From Deinandra increscens subsp. villosa (Eukaryota; Streptophyta; Magnoliopsida; Asterales; Asteraceae), in assembly GCA_039602395.1 (NCBI GenBank), contig JBCNJP010000008.1, positions 16,436,354 to 16,500,353 of the forward strand: a DNA stretch of 64,000 nt, read 5' to 3'. Each line of letters begins with the position of its first letter. Within the stretch, counting starts at the first letter, position 1. A program made the translations under genes and the position numbers. This document shows positions 23,245 through 32,817 of the stretch, in pieces. The notes beneath the pieces are model-generated. The model did no database searches and was not told where the DNA came from. It saw only the letters and a list, made by a program, of their open reading frames with translations.

Positions 23245-24732
23245 TATGGTTCAGTTCCTCATTTTTTTATTTTTGTTACTGTTTTTCTTTGTTTTTCTGC
23301 ATTTTTGGGGGAGATTTATATGAAAAAAATACAAAAATATGTGTTTTTCTGTATTTGAAAAGTGTAAAAGCATTAAAAAAAATTGGAAAATCCAAAAACA
23401 TAAAAAAATGGAAAAATCAAAATTTGAGAAATGTGATCCAACCTTGTGAGAAATGATGGTACATCAGTTATATGTTACTGACCATGGATAAAATAGATTG
23501 AAAGGCTGTAGGTTCTTGTATGTTTCATTGAATGTGTCAATCAATATCTGATACTAGCCAGTATGATATAAACATAATGCTTGCTTGAAATCTGTGGTGT
23601 AACATAATTTTCGTGGTTGAGTAATCTTGATAAAAGATGAAAAGTGCAAAAACAGAATAAATAAGTGTTCTAGTGTATGCATGCATTCTTTTGAAAGATT
23701 TAAACTTGTTTGATTTTCTTTATTTTGTCAAACGATCGGACGTTCTATGCGTATCGAAAGATCGACCTGATCGTTGTTCGTTTGACGTTCTGCTTTATTG
23801 TTGTTGAGTTATACAATTTCAACTTGTTTTTACTTTCTTATTTTCCTAAACAATTGGACTCTCTTAGCGTATCGAAAGATCGACCTGATTTTTGTTTGTT
23901 TAGGGTTCTGCTTTCTTTTTGCATGAAACACTATGAATAGCTTATATCTGTAAATATTCATGAGTGAATAAAAGAAAAAGAAATCAAAAATATAATAAAA
24001 TCTGATTCTCAAATTTCTTGAATTTGTGGGTATCACGATTTCTATGCTTGATAAATATACCTAAGTCATATCAGAAAGCAGTAAAAATTGATTTAATTTG
24101 ACTGAAATGAACACGAAAGTGTTGTATTCGTGAACTGCTTGGCTTGCATGCTAAATAGATTGAAATTGAAATGTGTTAAGTGCATATCACTGGTATGATC
24201 TCACGTTGCGATCTTTCTCATAAAAACATAAATTATTGCATTTAAATTTCTGATTTCAGTTGTTTTGTTATTTCTGAAAAATTCCAAAAAGATTTTTGGT
24301 GTGTTTTAGCTTAAGTTCGAAAAATCAAAAAGATTTTGGTGAGTTTTGATATAAAATTTGATAAAAATCAAAATGATTTTCATTCTGCATTATTTTGGAT
24401 CAACTGAATTCAGATATGACAAATTGTTGTTAAAAGAACCACAATCGTTGCTTAAATCAGCTCATCAAATGTTAATTTGACAAAGTGTGATTTTTTGGAT
24501 AAAAATTGCAAAGTTAAAAGAACAAGGGTAATATGGTAAATTTTGGTTCGGCGTACCATATGGTACGCGGGACGAACCATTTTTCATATGAATAGGAATT
24601 TCTGGTTCGTGATACGCACAACCTGCGTACCAGCCACGAACCTTCATCGAAAAACCCTAAAATTTGCTCTGTGATTTTTGTTTGATTTCTCAAGATCTAA
24701 CAAACCTCTGCTCAAGATTTTTATTGAAACAG
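23245..24732 (+). other. H spacer, copy 1 (pol to env-position ORF)
   Basis: No ORF. It contains a polypurine-like run (tttttgggggagattt, about 23307), AT-rich sequence, the hairpin block at 23727-23904, two short stretches (about 24283 and 24323) of the form CCAAAAAGATTTTTGG/CAAAAAGATTTTGG, then from 24540 palindromic GGTACG motifs and a segment like a plant 5' UTR (aaaaccctaaaatttg). About 1 kb of it is recognisably similar to 53280-54290 of element E. Confidence 0.7.
23727..23904 (+). other. Hairpin modules in H spacer copy 1 (second module half deleted)
   Basis: Module 1 has stem GTCAAACGA (23727-23735) with TCGTTTGAC (23778-23786). Module 3 has stem CCTAAACAA (23845-23853) with TTGTTTAGG (23896-23904). 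The cores between stems are alike (TCGGAC...GCGTATCGAAAGATCGACCTGAT). Of module 2 only the 3' arm (TTGAGTTATAC, near 23804-23814) remains, the rest being deleted relative to 28794-28857. Confidence 0.72.
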
Positions 24733-25256
24733 GTAGATTTGAGGATTGTGCATCTGCTGATGGTCTTGGATTGGGATATGATGGTCTAATTCGTGAGTTT
24801 TTTTAAGATTAAAGTCTCGTTTTTTTTCATTGAACCGAACGAGGGCTGGTTTAATGGGTTAACATTGGTCTCAATCAGTTTTAAACACATGTATAGAATC
24901 GGTTTTTAGTCTAGAACAAAACCCCGTCAAGTGATTTGGATTCAAAAACGATGTGGTGTGTCAAAATAAAAAATGTCTCTTCGGTTAACTGTTCTTCCGA
25001 CGTACCATCTGGTACGTGGCGTACCATTTGGTCCTTGACCTAAATATGGTCCGTATCTGGTCCGTTTGACCTTATGGTACGTGGTCAACACTTTTGGTTC
25101 GCCGTACAAGATTTGATCTGTATGACCAAATTTGGTTCGTTGGAGAATTTTCAAAAAGTTAATCGTTTGAGCGTTTCAAATTGAATTAGAATCAGTTGTA
25201 AATGGTTTTGGCTCTATCTCATGATTTTAATGTTTGTTCGTGTTTATGTTTTTCAG
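24733..25256 (+). other. Candidate intron before env-position ORF, H copy 1
   Basis: The donor context is AACAG|GTAGAT at 24733 and the acceptor is a pyrimidine-rich tract ending TTTTTCAG at 25256, three bases before the ATG at 25259. The upstream 'exon' resembles a 5' UTR. The interior holds GGTACG/GGTCCG motifs. The same arrangement is found at 29778-30300 and 35809-36334. No transcript evidence is available. Confidence 0.45.
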
Positions 25257-25258
25257 AA

Positions 25259-28030
25259 ATGGTGACTTTAAAATCAAATGATGAACACAATATCTGTACC
25301 TATTTGAATGCATCTGCTCGATGGAAGCCGCATTTTCTTGGAATTTTTTAGTTCTTGGAAAGATCGAGATTTTTTTATGCTGCCACTCACGAGTGTACTC
25401 CATACAAGGATTTACTTTTGATGTTCTGGAATACTGCACAAGTGGATTGTTCTGTGGAACCTTCGGTTATTCGTGCAAAAGTTCATCAAACTGATGTGAT
25501 TGTTTCTGAAGAAAATGTTTGTAGGGTTTTGAGATTAAATTATCAAGTTGCTTTTCCAATGATATTTGATGAGATTGATTTGGTGGCATTGCTTCGAAGG
25601 ATAAAGTACGATGGATACTTGTATGATTCTTGGCTTCTTAAGTCGAATCTAAGTCCTCCGTACAAATATTTGATGCACGTTGTCATCAAATGTTTTGGAA
25701 ATCGTTTAAGGGGGCATGATGTATTTTACATGAAGATTCTATCCTTTTTCTATGCTTTGGTAATGAACCGCGAATTCAATTTTTCGAGATGGATCTTTAG
25801 TTTCATGAAAGAGAATATATTGTCAAAACAAAACAAAAGCGTTATGTATCCAAGATTTCTTCAAATGGTCTTAAATGATTTACACCCGAATCTACCAAAG
25901 AATCCAGCACATTTATTGGTTTTAAAGCATATGAATGAAGTTGCAGTGGGTAAGCTTCCAGCTTATCAAAAGAGGAAAAGTCCAGAGAATATACCTCCTC
26001 CTACTAAACATTTGATTGGTCACTTGGCCAAACATGAGTTAGAGTATGATCATAGAGGTTATCCTGTTGAAGAGGATGAAAATGAGGAAGCAGATCCAGA
26101 TCAACCAGTAAACCAAGATGCAAATGTTCAAGACCCTATGCAATAAGAAACTCAAGAGCATGTTATTCAAGAGGCTGTAAATGAACCTAAAGTTGTGAAT
26201 GTTCAGGATGATAAAATGATTCATGATGCTGATGTTTATGGGATGATGCTAGTGAGAGTTCGTCTGATACAGATTCATATTCTCGTGATTATGTCACAAT
26301 CTTGCATAATACCAGAGGAATTCGAGTAAAGAAGGGTTCTAGACAACATATTGATTACTTGAAGTCAAAGAATCTGGATACTTCAAAGTATGAGAATAGA
26401 ACCAAACAGGCTGAGGATAAAGATGATGATCCATCTTACACTCCTGCTTTGGAGGAGCCTGTTAGAAAGACAAAGACTGCTGATAAAGGGAAAGCTCCTA
26501 TGGTATCCAAGGGCAAGCATGTTAAACACATGGCTCAAAGAAATATGACATTGAAAAAGGGCTCGTTCCTTGCTGATGCTCGGAAAGCAGGTCTTAGTCC
26601 ACCGAGTAAGAAGCAAAAAGTGTCTAATCAGTCTTCAATTCCAGAACAACCAACCACAAAATCTTTAAATGTTCAAAGCTCAGTTAATCCACCGGTTAGA
26701 AAGCTTGTTATTCGAAAGCCTTCTACAACTACTGCTTCTACAACGTCTACCATTTCTGCTACTGATTTGAAGCTGGCGTTACATCAATCCAGACTTGATG
26801 AGTTAGAATCGGCTAATCGTCAGCAAGCTGATGAAATCAAAGGCTTAAAGAATCTGGTAAAGGAGTTGGTCTCTAGAGATCAGACAAAAGATCGGGAGAT
26901 TGCTAAATTGCAACAACTTTCTCTTTCTCTTGATGAGCAGTTAAATATTTTGCTCAAATCCTTACCTGCTCAGGGGGAGAGAAGACCAAATCCTGAGGAA
27001 AGTTGTAGAGAATATGATGATGTGTTGAAATACTTGGCTGAGGATCCTGACCCGGAAGGAGGAGTTGGTGGTGATGGTTCTGGTGCTGGTGCAACTGGAA
27101 CATTTTCTGCTGCAGCCGAAACATCTACTACAACTCAGGGGGAGTCGTAGGAGAAAGAAATTTATGATGTAACTCCGATTTCCAAGGCTGAGTTGGGAGA
27201 AGGAGAATTTATCAATCCGTATTCAAAAGAGCAACTGGCTGCTATTTTTGCATTAAATGTGGATGATGTTGATAAAGTTCCATTTGTTGATCCCTACAAA
27301 GAAGAAAATTTTGATGTTGATATGGATTTTGAAGAGGAACATGTAGAAGTGGAAGATATGACTGCTGAAGAATATCCAGATGATCCTAAGGTTTATGCAA
27401 ATTTTTCTGATAATGATCAGTCTGGAGGTTTTAATGTCTTTGGCAAAGAAGATGAAGAAAAAGTGGATGAAGAGTTAAAGAAGAAAGAGTATGAAACACA
27501 ATCTGAGCAACCAGAATCAAATGAGTCTGAGAAGTTATCAGAAGAACAAGAAAATAAAATATTATTTGATGCCTGGTCGAAAGAACAGAGAGCCAAGAAA
27601 CTGCCGATAGTGAAACCAACAAAGGTTGTTGATCAGAAGAAATATTTTGACAGAAAAGGTGGAGAAGCTACTGGTGGTATAATCAGTTGGATGTATGACT
27701 CAGAACTCAAGTGCTATGCAATTAAGAAAGAATTTGGAGTTATGTATTTTAAGCATGCTACAAGGTTTAGTACTTTGCCGGTTTGTGATGTTCGGGATCT
27801 ATCAAGAAAGCCATTTTTAAATCATGGAAGTAATGTATTGGCTGAGGTCTTCAAAAATAAATTGATTGAAGAATGTCAGGGCAAATTTAGATTTTTAACT
27901 CCACAAAGACCGAAGTATTCTGAACATTCAACTGATATTCATCCAATCACTGGAAAACCGGTTGTGGTTTTAAAGTACAAGAAGCCAGTTAAGATGAAGA
28001 AAATTCCAGATCATAGAAGGATACTTATTC
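25259..28030 (+). pseudogene. Env-position ORF of element H, copy 1
   Basis: Starts MVTLKSNDEHNICTYLN at 25259. A TAG at 25349 also occurs in copy 3, so it predates the duplication. The N-terminal domain (FYAATHECTPYKDLLLMFWN; VRRVLRLND-like; DEIDLVALLRRIKYDGYLYD) is the same kind of domain as in element D. It then becomes acidic and Ser/Pro-rich with a coiled-coil stretch (ADEIKGLKNLVKELVSRDQT), an acidic region, and a folded-looking C-terminal domain (GGIISWMYDSELKCYAIKKE). Lesions: TAA at 26144, a 1-bp deletion near 26240, TAG at 27148. Instead of its own C-terminus it runs in frame into a duplicated RNase H tail. No signal peptide or membrane span was seen. The function is unknown. Confidence 0.75.
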
Positions 28031-28206
28031 AGCATTCCAAAACAAAGCATATTGACATACGATATCATTTTATCCGGGATTGCTATGAAAAGAAGTTAAT
28101 TGATTTGCAGAAAATTCATACAGATTTTCAACGAGCTTATTTGTTCACCAAAGCTTTTGAAAAAACTCGTTTTAAATTTTTTGTTCCAAATCAATGGGAT
28201 TACTAA
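28031..28206 (+). pseudogene. Duplicated RNase H tail of H pol, fused to env-position copy 1
   Basis: Repeats 23054-23240 (HSKTKHIDIRYHFIRDCYEK, then LFTKAFEKTRF) at an offset of 4977 bp and marks the start of the second tandem unit. The junction falls at agcattcc, with short similarity to the env-position sequence before it. This copy lacks the TAG seen at 23053. It ends at a TAA at 28204. Confidence 0.85.
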
Positions 28207-29777
28207 ATTGAATGCCACCTAATCTGGTTCAGTTGCTAATTTTTTATTTTATTTTTGTTACAGTTTTTCTTTGTTTTTCTGCTTTTTATGGGGAGATTTA
28301 TATGAAAAAAATACAAAAATATATGTTTTTCTGTATTTGAAAAGTGAAAAAGCATAAAAAATTTGGAAAATCCAAAAACATAAAAAAATGGAAAAATCAA
28401 AAATTGAGAAATGTGATCCAACCTTGTGAGAAATGATGGTACATCAGTTATAGGTTACTGACCATGGATAAAATAGATTGAAAGGCTGTAGGTTCTTGTG
28501 TGTTTCATTGAATGTGTCAATCAATATCTGATACTAGCTAGTATGATATAAACATAATGCTTGCTTGAAATCTGTGGTGTAACATAATTCTCGTGGTTGA
28601 GTAATCTTGATAAAAGATGAAAAGTGCAAAAACAGAATAAATAATTGTTCTAGTGTATGCATGCATTCTTTTGAAAGATTTAAACTTGTTTGATTTTCTT
28701 TATTTTGTCAAACGATCGGACGTTCTCTGCGTATCGAAAGATCGACCTGATCGTTGTTCGTTTGACGTTCTGCTTTATTTTTCTTCGTGTTTCGTATAAC
28801 TCATCGGACTTTCTCCGCGTGTACGGAAGTACCGACCTGATTGTTGTTGAGTTATACAATTTCAACTTGTTTTTACTTTCTTATTTTCCTAAACAATTGG
28901 ACTCTCTCAGCATATCGAAAGATCGACCTGATTTTTGTTTGTTTAGGGTTCTGCTTTCTTTTTGCATGAGACACTATGAATAGCTTATATCTGTAAATAT
29001 TGATGAGTGAATAAAAGAAAAAGAAAAATCAAAAATATATTAAATCAGATTCTCAAATTACTTGAATTTGTGGGTATCACGATTTCTATGCTTGATAAAT
29101 ATACCTAAGTCATATCAGAAAGCATTAAAAATTGATTTGATTTGACAGAAATAAACATGAAAGTGTTGTATTCGTGAACTGCTTGGCTTGCATGCTAAAT
29201 AGATTGAAATTGAAATGTGTTAAGTGCATATCACTGGTATGATCTCACGTTGCGATCTTTCTCACAAAAGCATAAATTATTGCATTTAAATTTCTGATTT
29301 CAGTTGTTTTGTTATTTCCGAAAAATTCCAAAAAGATTTTTGGTGTGTTTTACCTTAAGTTCGAAAAATCAAAAAGATTTTGGTGTGTTTGATATAAAAT
29401 TTGATAAAAATCAAAAAGATTTTCATTCTGCGTTATTTTGGATCAACTGAATTCAGATATGGCAAATTGTTGTTAAAAGAACCACAATCGTTGCTTAAAT
29501 CAGCTCATCAAATGTTAATTTGACAAAGTGTGATTTTTTTGGATAAAAATTGCAAAGTTAAAAGAATAGGGGCTATATGGTAAATTTTGGTTCGGCGTAC
29601 CATATGGTACGCGGAACAAACCATTTTTCATATAAATAGGAATTTCTGGTTCGTGATACGCACAACCTGCGTACCAGCCACGAACCTTCATCGAAAAACC
29701 CTAAAATTTTGCTCTGTGATTTTTCTTTCATTTCTTAAGATCTAACAAACCTCTGCTCAAGATTTTTGTTGCAACAG
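28207..29777 (+). other. H spacer, copy 2
   Basis: Near-identical to 23245-24732 with small indels. It has the fullest version of the hairpin block (28707-28947), the polypurine-like run at about 28287 weakened to atggggag, and the 5' UTR-like stretch before the candidate donor at 29778. No ORF is supported. Confidence 0.7.
28707..28947 (+). other. Three tandem hairpin modules, H spacer copy 2 (complete set)
   Basis: Module 1: GTCAAACGA (28707-28715) with TCGTTTGAC (28758-28766). Module 2: GTATAACTCA (28794-28803) with TGAGTTATAC (28848-28857). Module 3: CCTAAACAA (28888-28896) with TTGTTTAGG (28939-28947). All three outer stems are perfect and unrelated in sequence. The enclosed cores are nearly constant: YCGGAC-TTCTC-GCGT, a small apical hairpin (ATC-GAAA-GAT or GTAC-GGAA-GTAC), then CGACCTGAT and a T/G-rich run. 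ATCGG and CC(T)GAT can pair as an inner stem. This pattern of variable but complementary stems around a fixed core is what a structured RNA shows. I cannot assign it to a known family. Confidence 0.75.
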
Positions 29778-30300
29778 GTAGATTTGAGATTGTGCATCTG
29801 CTGATGGTCTTGGATTGGGTTATGATGGTCTAATTCATGAGTTTTTTTTAGATTAAAGTCTCGGTTTTTTTATTGAACCGAATGAGGGTTGGTTTAATGG
29901 GTTAACATTGGTCTCAATCAGTTTTAAACACATGTATAGAATTGATTTTTAGTGTAGAACAAAACCCCGCCAAGTGATTTGGATTCAAAAAACGATGTGT
30001 TGTGTCAAAATAAAAAATGTCTCTTCAGTTAACTGTTCTTCCGACGTACCATCTGGTACGCGGCGTACCATTTGGTATGTGACCTAAATATGGTCCGTAT
30101 CTGGTCCGTTTGACCTTATGGTACGTGGTCAACACTTTTGGTCCGCCGTACCAAATTTAGTCCGTATGACCAAATTTGGTTCGTTGGAGAATTTTCAAGA
30201 AGTTAAACGTTTGAGCGTTTCAAATTGAATTAGAATCAGTTGTAAACGGTTTTGGCTCTATCTCATGATTTTAATGATTGTTCGTGTTTATGTTTTTCAG
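29778..30300 (+). other. Candidate intron before env-position ORF, H copy 2
   Basis: Donor ACAG|GTAGAT at 29778 and acceptor TTTTTCAG at 30300, with the ATG at 30303. 523 nt, against 524 and 526 in the other copies. Confidence 0.45.
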
Positions 30301-30302
30301 AA

Positions 30303-32817
30303 ATGGTGACTTTAAAATCAAATGATGAAATCGTGATTGTTTTTGAAGAAAATGTTCATAGGGTTTTGAGATTAAATGATCAAGTTGCTTTTCCAATGAT
30401 ATTTGATGAGATTGATTTGGTGGCATTGCTTCGAAGGATAAAGTACGATGGATACTTGTATGATTCTTGGCTTCTTAAGTCGAATCTAAGTCCTCCATAC
30501 AAATATTTGATGCACGTGGTCATCAAATGTTTTGGAAATCGTTTAAGGGGGCATGATGTATTTGACATGAAGATTCTATCCTTTTTCTATGCTTTGGTAA
30601 TGAACCGCGAATTCAATTTTTCTAGATGGATCTTTAGTTACATGAAAGAGAATATATTGTCAAAACAAAAGAAAAGCGTTATGTATCCAAGATTTCTTCA
30701 GATGATCTTAAATGATTTACATCCGAATCTTCCAAAGAATCTAGCACATTTATTGGTTTTAAAGCATATGAATGAAGTTGCAGTGGGTAAGCTTCCAATT
30801 TATCAAAAGATGAAAAGTCCAGAGAATATACCTCCTCCTACTAAACATTTGATTGGTCACTTGGCCAAACATGAGTTAGAGTATGATCATAGAGGTTATC
30901 CTGTTGAAGAGGATGAAAATGAGGAAGCAGATCAAGATCAACCAGTAAACTAAGATGCAAATGTTCAAGACCCTGTGCAACAAGAATCTCAAGAGCATGT
31001 TGTTCAAGAGGCTGTAAATGAACCTAAAGCTGTGAATGTTCAGGATGATGAAATGATTGATGATGCTTATGTTTCTGGGGATGATGCTAGTGAGAGTTCA
31101 TCTGATACAGATTCAGATTCTGGTGATTATGTCACAATATTGCAAAATAACAGAGGAATTCAAGTAAAGAAGGGTTCTAGACAGCATATTGATTACTTGA
31201 AGTCAAAGAATCTGGATACTTCAAAGTATGAGAATAGAACCAAACAGGCTGAGGATAAAGATGATGATCCGTCTTACACTCCTGCTTTGGAGGAGCCTGT
31301 TAGAAAGACAAAGACTGCTGATAAAGGGAAAGCTCCTATCGTATCCAAGGGCAAGCATGTTAAACACATGGCTCAGAGAAATATGACATTGAAAAAGGGC
31401 TCGTTCCTTGCTGATGCTCGGAAAGCAGGTCTTAGTCCACCGAGTAAGAAGCAAAAAGTGTCTAATCAGTCTTCAATTCCAGAACAACCAACCACAAAAT
31501 CTGCAAATGTTCAAAGCTCAGTTAATCCACCGGTTAGAAAGCTCGTTATTCGAAAGCCTTCTAAAACTACTGCTTCTACAACGTCTACCATTTCTGCTAC
31601 TGATTTGAAGATGGCGTTACATCAATCTAGACTTGATGAGTTAGAATCGACTAATCATCAGCAAGCTGATGAAATCAAAGGCTTAAAGAATCTGGTAAAG
31701 GAGTTGGTCTCTAGAGATCAGACAAAAGATCGGGAGATTGCTAAATTGCAACAACTTTCTATCTCTATGGGTGAGCAGTTAAATATTTCGCTCAAATCCT
31801 TACCTGCTCAGGGGGAGAGAAGGCCAAATCCTGAGGAAAGTTGTAGAGAAGATGATGATGTGTTGAAATATTTGAATGAGGATCCTGACCCGGAAGGAGG
31901 AGTTGGTGGTGATGGTTCTGGTGCTGGTGCAGCTGGAACATTTTCTGCTGCAGCCGAAGCATCTACTACAACTCAGGGGGAGTCGTCTGAGAAAGAAATT
32001 TATGATGTAACTCCGATTTCCAAGGTTGAGTTGGGAGAAGGGGAATTTATCAATCCGTATTCAAAAGAGCAACTGGCTGCTATTTTTGCATTGAATGTGG
32101 ATGATGTAGATAAAGTTCCATTTGCTGATCCCTACAAAGAAGAAAATTCTGATGTTGATATGGATTTTGAAGGGGAACATGTAGAAGTGGAAGATATGAC
32201 TGCTAAAGAATATCCAGATGATCCTAAGGTTTATGGAAATTTTTCTGATAATGATCAGTCTGGAGGTTTTAATTTCTTTGGCAAAGAAGATGAAGAAAAA
32301 GTGGATGAAGAGTTAAAGTTGAAAGAGTCTGAAACACAATCTGAGCAACCAGAATCAAATGAGTCTGAGAAGTTATCAGAAGAACAAGAAAAGAAAATAT
32401 TATTTGATGCCTTGTTGAAAGAACAGAGAGCCAAGAAACTGCAGGTAGTGAAACCAACAAAGGTTGTTGATCAGAAGAAATATTTTGACAGAAAAGGTGG
32501 AGAAGCTACTGGTGGTATAATCAGTTGGATGTATGACTCAGAACTCAAGTGCTATGCAATTAAGAAAGAATTTGGAGTTATGTATTTTAAGCATGCCACA
32601 AGGTTTAGTACTTTGCCGGTTTGTGATGTTCGGGATCTATCAAGAAAGCCATTTTTGAATCATGGAAGTAATGTATTGGCTGAGGTCTTCAAAAACAAAT
32701 TGATAGAAGAATGTCAAGGCAAATTTAGATTTTTAACTCCACAAAGACTGAAGTATTCTGAACATTCAACTGATATTCATCCAATCACTGGAAAACCGGT
32801 TGTGGTTTTAAAGTACA
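30303..32817 (+). pseudogene. Env-position ORF of element H, copy 2
   Basis: The best-preserved copy. After the ATG, about 215 bases present in copies 1 and 3 are deleted (so the old TAG is gone), and the frame then runs with a single TAA at 30951 to 32817. The order is folded N-terminal domain, acidic Ser/Asp-rich linker (ASESSSDTDSDSGD), basic segment, coiled coil (DELESTNHQQADEIKGLKNL), Gly-rich and acidic part, and the start of the C-terminal domain (ISWMYDSELKCYAIKKE). It is cut at 32818 by an inserted long LTR, into which the frame reads for 30 codons. Strings like CAGGGGGAG inside it resemble polypurine tracts. Confidence 0.75.

Noticed and set aside
28707..28947. Hammerhead ribozyme (CTGAT and GAAA strings in the hairpin modules)
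   Set aside because: The required CUGANGA and the three-stem junction with a matching GAAA strand are absent; GAAA here is an apical loop and CTGAT lies in an inner stem.
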